DNA from: Chloracidobacterium sp. UBA3360
GTDB taxonomy: Bacteria > Acidobacteriota > Blastocatellia > Pyrinomonadales > Pyrinomonadaceae
Direction: 5' to 3'
Assembly: GCA_002360555.1 (NCBI GenBank)
Contig: DEQS01000091.1
Span: 1 to 22,874, forward strand
Length of the DNA: 22,874 nt
Position 1 is the stretch's first letter; every line of letters starts with the position of its first letter. The translations under genes were made by a program, and so were the position numbers. Below are positions 1 to 6,875 of the stretch, one piece after another. Below the pieces are notes generated by a model. That model was not told the DNA's origin. It searched no databases and was given only the letters and a program-made list of their open reading frames with translations.

Positions 1-195
1 AAAACCGCCGACGAGCTTAAACCTGCACTCAACATCCTCGAATGGACAGCCAAACGGGCGTTACCATCCGGCGTTTTGGCAGAGCAGATCGATCCGCTGA
101 CCGGTGAACCCCTTTCAGTTTCGCCGCTGACATGGTCACACTCGACATTCGTCGCCACGGTCCATAGCTATCTGGAGAAAATGAAAGGTTTATGA
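1..195 (+). CDS. C-terminus of a glycoside hydrolase family 15-like protein (partial)
   Basis: Frame 1 is open from the first base of the window to a TGA at 193-195 and gives 64 residues, so only the 3' end of the gene is present. The peptide contains LPSGVLAEQIDP, then LTGEP, then SPLTWSHSTFV. This is the pattern at the end of the (alpha/alpha)6 barrel of bacterial GH15 glucoamylase or trehalase-like enzymes, where a 'P.G.L.EQ.D...G....PL.WSHA' stretch closes the catalytic domain. Such enzymes release glucose from alpha-glucans or trehalose. The next gene on the same strand is pyruvate kinase, 135 bp away, which is loosely consistent with a sugar-use context. The family is assigned from this short tail only, and the substrate cannot be told. 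Confidence 0.72.
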   Translation, partial: KTADELKPALNILEWTAKRALPSGVLAEQIDPLTGEPLSVSPLTWSHSTFVATVHSYLEKMKGL

Positions 196-205
196 AACGC
201 TTCTC

Positions 206-289
206 ACCATAGATAAACACAGATTGACACAGATCATCATCTGCAATCGTTCTGTCTTTATCGGTGTTTATCTGTGTATATCTGTGGCT
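206..289. repeat. Imperfect inverted repeat with 10-bp internal period
   Basis: The arms are 206-234 and about 260-289, and match at about 23 of 30 positions when one is reverse-complemented. Each arm is a run of a heptamer, CACAGAT on the left and ATCTGTG on the right, separated by three-base spacers, so the unit repeats every 10 bp. The style resembles dispersed CACAGA-type repeats found between genes in many bacterial genomes, and a cousin lies inside actB (19727-19796). It fills most of the gap between the GH15-like gene and pyruvate kinase. It could fold as a long imperfect hairpin. No protein is encoded in it. Confidence 0.6.
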
Positions 290-316
290 AATTTCCTTTC
301 CTTTTCCCCTTTGCGT

Positions 317-322
317 TAGAAT
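317..322 (+). promoter_or_regulatory. Possible -10 element for pyruvate kinase
   Basis: TAGAAT matches the sigma-70 -10 consensus at 5 of 6 positions and ends 8 nt before the ATG at 331. No convincing -35 lies 15-19 nt upstream, where the DNA is C/T-rich, and no Shine-Dalgarno sequence precedes the ATG. If used, transcription would begin at or next to the start codon and give a leaderless mRNA. The call rests on one hexamer and is weak. Confidence 0.25.
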
Positions 323-330
323 CTTAATTT

Positions 331-1779
331 ATGCGAAAAGCAAAGATCCTTGCCACACTAGGCCCCGCGTCAAATACCAGATCGGTCATTGACGAAATGC
401 TCGCTGCCGGCCTAAACGCCGTCCGCATTAACATGTCGCACGGCACTCAGGAAGAGCATACTGCAAGCATCAAGATCGCCCGTGAGGCAGCGGCAGCGTT
501 AGGCCGCCCTATCGCGATACTCGTCGATCTGTCTGGGCCAAAGATCCGTACGCGTGGGTTAAAGGACGGCATTCCGGTCGTGTTGAAAGCCGGACAGCAG
601 TTTGTCATGACAAACCGCGAGGTTGTCGGTGATGACAAAGAAGTTTCGACCAACTATGCCGACCTGCCATCGGTGGTCTCGGCCGGAGCAAGGATATTAG
701 TCGACGACGGAGCGATCGAGCTGGTCGTTGAAAGTGAAACGCCGACGGATATTATTTGCCGCGTTGTCATCGGCGGGGTGCTTGGCGAACGCAAGGGCAT
801 CAATCTGCCCAATACCTCGCTCCCGATACCGTCGCTGACGGAAAAAGACCACGCCGACCTGATCTGGGCGATGGAGCAAAATGTCGATTATATTGCTCTG
901 TCTTTTGTCCGGACCGCCGCCGATTGTAAAGAGGTCAAGGACCTCATCAAAAAACTCAACAAACGAAAGCTCGGCCGTGCCTTGCTGGTCGCCAAGATCG
1001 AAAAAGCCGAGGCGATCGAAAATCTGATCGATATCCTCGCCGAGACAGACGGCGTCATGGTCGCACGCGGTGACCTCGGCGTCGAGACGAGCGTCGAGCT
1101 GGTGCCTGTTTATCAAAAACGGATCATCGAGTTGGCGGTTGCTAAGGATAGATTTGTCATCACGGCGACGCAGATGCTGCAGTCGATGATCGTAAATCCA
1201 TTCCCGACCCGTGCCGAGGCTTCGGACGTAGCAAACGCCGTCTGGGACGGCACGGACGCTGTCATGTTGTCTGCGGAAACGGCGAGCGGCAAATATCCGG
1301 TCGAGGCGATCAAGACGATGGGACGTATTATCGATTCGGCTGAGACGATCAAGGCGGATCAGCTAAAAAAACCGGCTAAATTTTCACAGCCGCCTTCGCG
1401 TCGGACGAGCCAGGCATTATGCATAGCGGCAGCTTATGCCGCCAAAGAAATGCAGACGGAAAAGATTGCGGTCTTTACCGAATCGGGCCTGATGGCTAGG
1501 CGTCTGTCAACGGTGCGTTCGGGATTGCAGACGTTTGCACTCACGACTTCGTTCGACGCGTATAATCAGTTGGCTTTGATCTGGGGAGTTCACCCGTTTG
1601 TCCACGAACCGCGAAATTCGACACGCGAAATGTTAAAGATCGGCGAGAAAACACTGATCGACGCGGGGTCCGTAATTGCAGGGGAAACACTGATAATGAT
1701 GGCAGGACGACTGTCAGGACTAGGGCTATCGAGTTCAGTGATCGTGTGGTCGATCGGAGAGAAAGTTCCTAAACGTTAA
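331..1779 (+). CDS. pyk: Pyruvate kinase
   Basis: Cytosolic enzyme of the last step of glycolysis: phosphoenolpyruvate + ADP gives pyruvate + ATP. The 482 residues match the usual bacterial length. Visible motifs are VRINMSHG (31-38; Arg, Asn, Ser and His of the active site), DLSGPKIRTR (66-75), the catalytic lysine in AKIEKAEAIENL (K222, with metal ligand E224), ARGDLGVE (245-252, metal ligand D248), TATQML (278-283) and the barrel signature ending in SAETASGKYPVEA. The C-terminal allosteric-type domain (about 365-480) is complete. ATG 331 is chosen because MRKAKILATLGPAS is the standard N-terminus. There is no clear ribosome binding site. The TAA stop overlaps the stop of the opposing VIT gene by 4 bp, so the two genes converge with no terminator between them. 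Confidence 0.97.
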   Translation: MRKAKILATLGPASNTRSVIDEMLAAGLNAVRINMSHGTQEEHTASIKIAREAAAALGRPIAILVDLSGPKIRTRGLKDGIPVVLKAGQQFVMTNREVVGDDKEVSTNYADLPSVVSAGARILVDDGAIELVVESETPTDIICRVVIGGVLGERKGINLPNTSLPIPSLTEKDHADLIWAMEQNVDYIALSFVRTAADCKEVKDLIKKLNKRKLGRALLVAKIEKAEAIENLIDILAETDGVMVARGDLGVETSVELVPVYQKRIIELAVAKDRFVITATQMLQSMIVNPFPTRAEASDVANAVWDGTDAVMLSAETASGKYPVEAIKTMGRIIDSAETIKADQLKKPAKFSQPPSRRTSQALCIAAAYAAKEMQTEKIAVFTESGLMARRLSTVRSGLQTFALTTSFDAYNQLALIWGVHPFVHEPRNSTREMLKIGEKTLIDAGSVIAGETLIMMAGRLSGLGLSSSVIVWSIGEKVPKR

Positions 1780-2465
1780 ACCACCGTTCCAAATATTTTA
1801 CCGACGAGTGCGGTGGCTCCCATCGCCATCGCTCCCCAAAACAGGACACGAAGCGAACCAGTGAGAATGCTTGCCCCGCCCGCGCGGGCAGCGACACCCC
1901 CAAGTAGCGCGAGAAAGACGAGAGAACTAACGGCGACAACCGGTATCATCATCGATCCGGCCAACAGCGCAGTCACCAACAGCGGCAGCGATGCTCCGAC
2001 CGCAAAACTAACCGCCGAAAAGACGGCCGCCTGAACGGGACGAGCACTCATAATCGATGAAATGCCAAGCTCGTCGCGGGCGTGTGCTCCGAGAGCGTCG
2101 TGAGCTGTTAGCTGTTTTGCCACCTCAAGGGCGAGGTCTGCATCGAGTCCGCGATCAACATAGATGCCCCTCAGCTCTTCCAGTTCATGCTCCGGACTCA
2201 AAGCTAATTCTTTCTTCTCGCGTTCGAGATCTGCTTTCTCCGTGTCGGCCTGGGAGTGGACTGAAACATATTCCCCCGCCGCCATCGACATCGCCCCGGC
2301 GACGAGCCCAGCGACTCCGGCGACAAGTATCGCACTATGCTCGGCCTGTGCCGCAGCCACGCCAATGACAAGGCTCGCGGTCGAGACGATGCCGTCATTT
2401 GCTCCGAGAACGGCGGCCCGCAGCCAGCCGACCCGATCTGTACGATGATGTTCGCGATGACTCAT
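1776..2465 (-). CDS. VIT1/CCC1 family Fe2+/Mn2+ transporter
   Basis: Predicted inner-membrane transporter of 229 residues from the VIT/CCC1 family, whose members move Fe2+ or Mn2+ out of the cytosol. The family hallmark is visible: LRAAVLGANDGIVSTASLVIGVAAA in TM1, then a second helix ending in GAMSMAAGEYVSV. A cytosolic helical segment follows (about 70-130), rich in Glu and Asp (EKADLEREKKEL, ELEELRGIY), which corresponds to the metal-binding domain. About three more hydrophobic helices complete the protein. Its ATG overlaps the TGA of the NTF2-like gene (ATGA), implying translational coupling in the radical SAM/NTF2/VIT unit. Its stop shares TTAA with the converging pyruvate kinase stop. 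The transported metal is not determined. Confidence 0.9.
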   Translation of the reverse strand: MSHREHHRTDRVGWLRAAVLGANDGIVSTASLVIGVAAAQAEHSAILVAGVAGLVAGAMSMAAGEYVSVHSQADTEKADLEREKKELALSPEHELEELRGIYVDRGLDADLALEVAKQLTAHDALGAHARDELGISSIMSARPVQAAVFSAVSFAVGASLPLLVTALLAGSMMIPVVAVSSLVFLALLGGVAARAGGASILTGSLRVLFWGAMAMGATALVGKIFGTVV

Positions 2466-2854
2466 ATTTTTTGTGTCATTTCCGCCATTTTCTGACGGAT
2501 AATCTCGATCGCCTTGAGCGGACGAATCATTACTTTAAATTCGACAATTTTTCCGTCGGCGTTCCATTTGATAAGATCCACGCCGTTGATGGTGATGCCG
2601 TCGATCTCCGACATAAATTCAAGGACGGCATCCTGCGGCCCGACCACCTCGCGGACATAGCGAAACGTCCCGTTCAGCAACAGCCCGGCTGCCGCCGAGA
2701 GATATATTATGGTCAGAGCCTTGCCGGCCTGTGGCGTGTGGATAACGGGCGAATGGAAAATGACATCGTCAGCGAGGATGTCGGAAAGGCCGGACATATC
2801 ACGCTCTTCGACGACCTTATGCCAAGCCGTAATTGGGTTGTTCGATGTATCCAT
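2462..2854 (-). CDS. NTF2-like (SnoaL-type) small protein
   Basis: A 130-residue soluble protein with the layout of the NTF2/SnoaL cone fold: an N-terminal helix (ITAWHKVVEERDMSGLSDIL), then ADDVIFHSPVIHTPQAGK, a second helix and a curved sheet (FRYVREVVGPQDAVLEFMSEIDG, INGVDLIKWNADGKIVEFKVMIRP). The 'D.V.FHSP' and 'D...W..DGKI.EF.V..RP' patterns are typical of polyketide-cyclase-like or SnoaL-like proteins. Many of these are isomerases or ligand-binding proteins without known function. It starts one base after the stop of the radical SAM gene and overlaps the VIT start, so it is the middle gene of a tight operon. No substrate can be inferred. Confidence 0.82.
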   Translation of the reverse strand: MDTSNNPITAWHKVVEERDMSGLSDILADDVIFHSPVIHTPQAGKALTIIYLSAAAGLLLNGTFRYVREVVGPQDAVLEFMSEIDGITINGVDLIKWNADGKIVEFKVMIRPLKAIEIIRQKMAEMTQKI

Positions 2855-3877
2855 TTATTCGGAACTCAAAACTTGAGCCACGGTCTCTTTTTTCAGTCCG
2901 CCGTTTTTCTTGATATATTCGGCGGGCGAGATCTGCGGGTCACGCCACGCGTCGAGGAGCGCGGTTTGGTGAACGCATTGGATGGTGCAGGTCGGGGCAC
3001 ACCATTTTTCGGTGTTGTATTCTCGATGCATGTCGGCGTGGGTATATTCGAGTAGAGGGATTCCGGGAGTGCCGCGTTGTTGCGAACACCAGCTAACAAT
3101 ACCGCCTTCATCTATGTACAGATACCGCGAACCGGCACGGCATTTCCACACATGTTCTTTGCCCTCGACGAGGTCATCCTGAAACCAGTTCCAACGGGCA
3201 TAGCTGCGGGCACCTTTGTCCTTGATCTCTTTATAAACTTCCTTTTCGCGAGCGGTCAGGCCCTTATTCAGGCCGTCGCCGTCGTGGATAACACCAACGG
3301 TCGACGAGAACCCAAGCTCACGTGCACGGTTTGCGATGATCAGAGCTTCCTCGGGGTTTGCCACGCCGCCGCCGACGACCGAGTTGATGTTCACCTTAAA
3401 TTTGGCGTAGTCACGAAGATTGACGAGCTTGGCATCGAGTACCTTAAGGCTCTTTTTAGAAACGTCGTCCGGTGTGACGTTGTCGATCGATATCTGTAGA
3501 TAGTCGAGACCCGCTTCGTTTAGCTTTTTGACCTTTTCGGGCTGAAAATAATAGCCGTTCGAGATCAGCCCCGCGATCATTCCGTGATGGCGGATGCGGG
3601 CGATGATCTCATAGATCTCAGGGTGCATCATCGGTTCGCCGCCGGAGATAGTGACGACCGAGGTGCCAAATTCGGCAAGCTTATCGATACGCTCGAGCAT
3701 GACATCGATCGGCACCGGATCGCTCGTTTTGTCGTATTCGTTGCAGTATGTACACGCCAAATTACACCGCCGCATCGGCACTATGTGCACGAGAACGGGG
3801 TGCTTGGTCGAGGCAAAAGCCTTGATGGTGTGCTTAACACCGCGTGTAAATCTGCTGAAACTGCTCGCCTTTGGCAT
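2855..3877 (-). CDS. Radical SAM protein with cysteine-rich C-terminal (SPASM/Twitch-like) region
   Basis: 340 residues. The radical SAM 4Fe-4S motif CNLACTYC (C38, C42, C45) is followed by TISGGEPMMHPEI (the SAM-binding GGEP, 79-82), SNGYY and LQISIDN, which fits the (beta/alpha)6 barrel of the family. The C-terminal part has five further cysteines (C246, C264, C293, C297, C301) around YIDEGGIVSWC and CAPTCTIQC, enough to bind an auxiliary Fe-S cluster as in SPASM/Twitch enzymes. The overall form recalls MoaA-like, HpnH-like and peptide-modifying enzymes, but no substrate or precursor peptide is recognisable nearby. It leads a three-gene unit with an NTF2-like protein (1-nt junction) and a VIT transporter. 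ATG 3877 has no Shine-Dalgarno sequence and sits 8 nt after a TATAAT. Confidence 0.88.
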   Translation of the reverse strand: MPKASSFSRFTRGVKHTIKAFASTKHPVLVHIVPMRRCNLACTYCNEYDKTSDPVPIDVMLERIDKLAEFGTSVVTISGGEPMMHPEIYEIIARIRHHGMIAGLISNGYYFQPEKVKKLNEAGLDYLQISIDNVTPDDVSKKSLKVLDAKLVNLRDYAKFKVNINSVVGGGVANPEEALIIANRARELGFSSTVGVIHDGDGLNKGLTAREKEVYKEIKDKGARSYARWNWFQDDLVEGKEHVWKCRAGSRYLYIDEGGIVSWCSQQRGTPGIPLLEYTHADMHREYNTEKWCAPTCTIQCVHQTALLDAWRDPQISPAEYIKKNGGLKKETVAQVLSSE

Positions 3878-3885
3878 AAGAGATT

Positions 3886-3891
3886 ATTATA
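3886..3891 (-). promoter_or_regulatory. Perfect -10 hexamer just upstream of the radical SAM gene
   Basis: On the - strand the sequence is TATAAT, then AATCTCTT, then ATG. The -10 is perfect but ends only 8 nt from the start codon, so the transcript would begin at or about the A of ATG. No good -35 is seen 15-19 nt upstream. The lack of a ribosome binding site agrees with a leaderless message. Confidence 0.4.
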
Positions 3892-3972
3892 TCGTGTCAG
3901 AACCGTGAGTGGTAGTCGCTGATTCTTTACAAAGGATAAAGAACCCGGTCGCCATCGATTCCGGTTCTGACC

Positions 3973-4005
3973 AAAAAGCCCCGGCTGGAATAGATCAGCC
4001 GGGGC
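3973..4005 (-). terminator. Rho-independent terminator after the LolA-like gene
   Basis: A perfect 10-bp GC-rich stem (GCCCCGGCTG at 3978-3987 with CAGCCGGGGC at 3996-4005) encloses an 8-nt loop. Read on the - strand it is followed by TTTTT (AAAAA at 3973-3977 on the + strand). It lies 23 bp past the stop of the LolA-like gene and separates the envelope unit from the radical SAM unit. The + strand side also has ATTTT, so it could work in both directions. Confidence 0.9.
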
Positions 4006-4028
4006 ATTTTCAATTGATAGAGCGTAAT

Positions 4029-4715
4029 TTACGCCTTTATTTTTTTGACTGAACTCGGATAGCTGAGAGCGAAGACCTTGGTGTCGATCTTTGTATTTTT
4101 TTCCAGCCCAGACAACAGAACAGTCGTCGTATCGTTATTCTGTTCGGTAATTTTTGCCTGCAAAGGCATCCCGTTTCCGTCAACCCACAGCTCGGCAAGT
4201 TTGTAACTCGTCTGGGTTTTTGGCGTCAGCTGCAAATGCCATGTTTTTGTCCCGCCGGAAATTCCCTCTTCGCCAATGTAAATTACATCGTAATTAGCTT
4301 TTAGCTGATCCTTGGACATATTCATAAACGCCAAGGCCCCACCAACGGCCGGCGAGCCTTTTGACTGCTGTACCTTTCCGTAAATGACTTGACCTAAACG
4401 CGGTCGATATAATTCGTAATTGTCGCCGATAACAGCCATCTGTTCCTGAACAGGCTGTGTCCAATCTATCCTGACGTACATCTTGCCTTTGCCGGCGATC
4501 TTTGTGATGTATTGAGTCGTGCCGACATTTGTGTCGGAAACGTTAAGCTGTACATTCGTTTTGACCATCGTCACTTTGGCTTTCAAAGTCTGGAGCGATT
4601 TATTATGGTCGTCCATACGCTTTAAGATGGTGCCGAGCGGGCCTTGAGCGTTGGCGGTCGATGCGAACAGGCCAAAACACATTACAAATAAACTTAAAAT
4701 TAAGAATTTACGCAT
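4029..4715 (-). CDS. LolA-like outer-membrane lipoprotein carrier
   Basis: A 228-residue periplasmic protein. Residues 1-23 form a classical Sec signal (MRK, hydrophobic core, cleavage after TANA). The mature part shows the LolA/LolB-type pattern: an N-terminal helix (LGTILKRMDDHNKSLQTLKAKVTM), many alternating beta strands (GKMYVRIDWTQPVQEQMAVIGDNYELYRPRLGQVIYG) and the segment KTWHLQLTPK, KLAELWVDGNGMPLQAKITEQNNDTTTVLLSG. The last is typical of the LolA family C-terminal half, in which the protein cups lipid acyl chains. It is the last gene of the unit with a lipoprotein, an ABC ATPase and a small TM peptide, which supports a role in lipoprotein or lipid transfer across the periplasm. Overall similarity to E. 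coli LolA looks remote. Confidence 0.78.
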   Translation of the reverse strand: MRKFLILSLFVMCFGLFASTANAQGPLGTILKRMDDHNKSLQTLKAKVTMVKTNVQLNVSDTNVGTTQYITKIAGKGKMYVRIDWTQPVQEQMAVIGDNYELYRPRLGQVIYGKVQQSKGSPAVGGALAFMNMSKDQLKANYDVIYIGEEGISGGTKTWHLQLTPKTQTSYKLAELWVDGNGMPLQAKITEQNNDTTTVLLSGLEKNTKIDTKVFALSYPSSVKKIKA

Positions 4716-4761
4716 AAATACATTAACTCCAACCGGTAAAACAATAATATTTTCTATGAAT

Positions 4762-4938
4762 TTACTTAGCGGTATCGGTCACAGATTGGACGGTCGCGGG
4801 TGCTGATTGGGTTGCCGGTGATTTTGGCTTGTTAAACCACGACTTTGGCGTCGCGAATATAAATATCATTATCAAAATGCACAAAACGTCCCATTGCCAA
4901 GAAGCCCTTTCATAGTTCCAATTGATCACGTTTTTCAT
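4762..4938 (-). CDS. Small single-TM protein in the Lol-like unit
   Basis: 58 residues from ATG 4938. A TTG at 4953 overlapping the ATPase stop would add five residues. The sequence has an aromatic N-terminus (NWNYERASWQWD), one hydrophobic helix (about 17-33, VLCILIMIFIFATP), a short basic stretch and a Pro/Ala/Thr-rich tail. I do not recognise a characterised family. Its place between the ATPase (stop at 4950) and the LolA-like gene suggests it may be a membrane partner of that unit. Coding potential is supported by the tight packing, by sensible residue bias (Trp-rich interface, TM, soluble tail) and by a stop 46 bp before lolA. Confidence 0.62.
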   Translation of the reverse strand: MKNVINWNYERASWQWDVLCILIMIFIFATPKSWFNKPKSPATQSAPATVQSVTDTAK

Positions 4939-4949
4939 ACCGTTAAAGT

Positions 4950-5624
4950 TCAATTAATTATGTGGCCGTCACGCATCTGTATCGTCCGTGTGCAGACCGC
5001 CGCAGCCTCGGGGTTGTGCGTGATCATGATGATCGTCTGGCCAAATTTTTCATTTAGCTCTTTGAACATTTCCAGCACGATCTGCGAATTTTCCGAGTCG
5101 AGATTACCCGTCGGTTCATCCGCCAGGATGATCGCCGGGCCGTTGACGATCGCACGCGCCAGAGCAACACGCTGCTGTTCGCCGCCGGACAGTTCGAGCG
5201 GCTTATGATGCATTTTATCCTCAAGTTTTAGCAGTCTCAAGACCTCACGACGATTATCGGAATTTTTACCACTCTGGCCGGTGTGGATCTTTTCCGCCAA
5301 TTTCAAGTTTCCCTCAGCCGATAATGTTGGAAAAAGGTTGAACCGCTGAAACACAAAGCCGATCTTGCGCCGACGGATATCAGTTCGCCGTGCGTCGGAG
5401 ACCTTGGCGAGATCCTCACCGTCAATCAGGATGCTGCCGCTCGTCGGCGAAAGCAATCCGCCGAGTAAGTGGAGCAGCGTCGATTTACCACAGCCCGACG
5501 GGCCCATGATCGCGATAAACTCACCCTCGGCAACGTCAAACGAAAGCCCTCGCAAAACCTGGACATCGAGCTTGCCCACTTTGTAGGATTTTTTTAGGTC
5601 TATGGTGCTTAGGATCGGTTTCAT
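4950..5624 (-). CDS. ABC transporter ATPase, LolD/MacB type
   Basis: A 224-residue cytosolic nucleotide-binding subunit of the LolD/MacB/FtsE class, whose members drive lipoprotein release or mechanotransmission rather than ordinary import. Visible parts are Walker A GPSGCGKST (41-49), the Q-loop in VFQRFNLFPTL (Q93), signature LSGGEQQR (145-152), Walker B IILADE with PTGNLDS (165-177) and the H-loop in ITHNPEAA (H203). 'FNLFPTLSAEGNLKLA' and 'DEPTGNLDSENS' are the usual wording of this class. No FtsX/LolC-type permease is encoded next to it. It follows the lipoprotein gene by 12 bp and abuts a single-TM peptide. The permease may be elsewhere on the genome. Confidence 0.92.
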   Translation of the reverse strand: MKPILSTIDLKKSYKVGKLDVQVLRGLSFDVAEGEFIAIMGPSGCGKSTLLHLLGGLLSPTSGSILIDGEDLAKVSDARRTDIRRRKIGFVFQRFNLFPTLSAEGNLKLAEKIHTGQSGKNSDNRREVLRLLKLEDKMHHKPLELSGGEQQRVALARAIVNGPAIILADEPTGNLDSENSQIVLEMFKELNEKFGQTIIMITHNPEAAAVCTRTIQMRDGHIIN

Positions 5625-5636
5625 CTTTGGGTGCGG

Positions 5637-6710
5637 TTAATTTTTTGTCGCCGGGGCTTTGTTATCGAAAAGCGGTTGCTCGACGGCCGCTTCGAGCAAC
5701 CGTTTGTCGAGATCGACCTCTTCTAAATTCCACGAATTTTGGAGGACAAACGCCGCGTCAGGAAATGTCGTGCCGATCGTAACGGCCTCCGGCGTTTGGT
5801 ACGTCAATTTCATCGAGTACCGTTCTTTTGGCCGCGTCACTTGTATTTCAAGCGGCAGGTTCGGGTAGTTTCCAGTGGCAGTAAGGCTGCCTTCTTTACC
5901 ATAAACGATATCGGATTCGATCTCACCTTTGGCGTCGAAGATCTGTTGCCTAGCAAGCCTAATACCGCCGACACGGTCAAACCAAAAACGACGCATTATC
6001 TTTAGCATTCCGTCTGGCTGCTTTGAAAATTCGTCCAGCAGGTAATAACCGCGTGTTACATTTCGGATCGGCGATTTCGTATCTACGCTGGTGTCCTCTT
6101 CTTGCTGAAAGATCGTGCTCATCGTATATACATTTGATTGGTCAGTCGGCCGCACCAGCATCGCGTCAGTAAAATGCTGGGGCCGCAGGTTGGCAAATGC
6201 ATTGACACTCTCATTTGTCTTTTTGGCGTTCTCAAGCTCGGCTGTGCTCAGCTGCTTTTGCAGTTTTGAGTAATCGGCACTGTTGGTTCCCTTGAGAAAT
6301 TTTTTATATTTGCCTGTACCACCGTCCTGCAGTATGGCGACGCGAAACTGCTCGCCGTCTGACGTCATCTGAGCGACGTCCGAATGTATGATCGGGACCT
6401 GAACCTTGAGCAATATTTTGCCGGGACGCTGAACGACGACTTCGCCATCAGCCTGACGATAGACCTCTTTGCTACCGAATTCGGCAAATGAATTGTCCTC
6501 AAACTTGAGATCCATCTTGGCCCGCAACGAGTTGACCCGCGAAAAGCGGTCGATCTCTTTGAGCAACTCGGGTTGCGTGGCAATTTCGGTCTTTAATAGG
6601 CGTGCGGTCGCACGATCTTGCTTAACCTTGATACACCCTGCAAACAGCACAATGCACGAGATCAATGTGGTCAGCAAAAACCGATGTGATGGATCAATAA
6701 AACGTATCAT
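5637..6710 (-). CDS. Outer-membrane-type lipoprotein, possibly of LolA/LolB fold
   Basis: A 357-residue protein with a lipoprotein signal peptide: a hydrophobic stretch LLTTLISCIVLFAGC puts the lipobox LFAGC with the lipidated cysteine at residue 26. The following residue is Ile, not Asp, so the inner-membrane retention rule known from enterics would not apply. The mature chain starts with a helix and continues with beta-rich segments (VNSLRAKMDLKFED, EVVVQRPGKILLKVQVP, SDGEQFRVAI, FDRVGGIRLARQQIFDAKGEIESDIVYG, YPNLPLEIQVTRPKERYSMKLTY). This order resembles LolB-like or DUF4292-like proteins that share the LolA cup fold, but it is longer than LolB (about 200 residues). It heads the unit with the ATPase, TM peptide and LolA-like protein. 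Function as a lipoprotein receptor is inferred. Confidence 0.72.
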   Translation of the reverse strand: MIRFIDPSHRFLLTTLISCIVLFAGCIKVKQDRATARLLKTEIATQPELLKEIDRFSRVNSLRAKMDLKFEDNSFAEFGSKEVYRQADGEVVVQRPGKILLKVQVPIIHSDVAQMTSDGEQFRVAILQDGGTGKYKKFLKGTNSADYSKLQKQLSTAELENAKKTNESVNAFANLRPQHFTDAMLVRPTDQSNVYTMSTIFQQEEDTSVDTKSPIRNVTRGYYLLDEFSKQPDGMLKIMRRFWFDRVGGIRLARQQIFDAKGEIESDIVYGKEGSLTATGNYPNLPLEIQVTRPKERYSMKLTYQTPEAVTIGTTFPDAAFVLQNSWNLEEVDLDKRLLEAAVEQPLFDNKAPATKN

Positions 6711-6740
6711 TCGTTTCCGATGGTCAGGACGTGTGTGGCG

Positions 6741-6769
6741 TTGCTACTAATCGCCTTTCAACGTGTCAA
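6741..6769 (-). promoter_or_regulatory. Candidate promoter of the Lol-like unit
   Basis: On the - strand a perfect -35 TTGACA (6764-6769) is followed by a 17-nt spacer and TAGCAA (6741-6746), a weak -10. It is the best candidate in the gap between the cox terminator and the lipoprotein gene start at 6710. The -35 is good and the -10 poor, so this is tentative. Confidence 0.35.
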
Positions 6770-6816
6770 ACGCAAGATAATAGCACGTCAAAACGCCATT
6801 TACCACCAATGAAAAG

Positions 6817-6853
6817 ACGCGGGAACGAGATATAAATTTCTCCGCTCCCGCGT
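6817..6853 (-). terminator. Hairpin terminator of the respiratory operon
   Basis: Arms ACGCGGGAACG (6817-6827) and CGCTCCCGCGT (6843-6853) pair over about 10 of 11 positions around an AT-rich loop. Read on the - strand the stem is followed by CTTTTC, a short T tract. It lies 22 bp after the coxD stop, at the end of the twelve-gene actA-coxD series. The short T tract makes it a moderate intrinsic terminator. Confidence 0.7.
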
Positions 6854-6875
6854 TCAATCTAATAAAAACTATAAT

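Noticed and set aside
697..1116. 139-residue - strand frame within pyruvate kinase
   Set aside because: It overlaps conserved pyruvate kinase motifs and has no homology signal of its own.
1878..1889. Perfect palindrome GCCCGCGCGGGC inside the VIT gene
   Set aside because: It is explained by GC-rich codons for Ala-Arg-Ala-Gly and is not in a regulatory position.
2399..3055. 218-residue + strand frame across the VIT, NTF2 and radical SAM genes
   Set aside because: It crosses three genes with clear family motifs on the other strand. It is a shadow frame without start signals.
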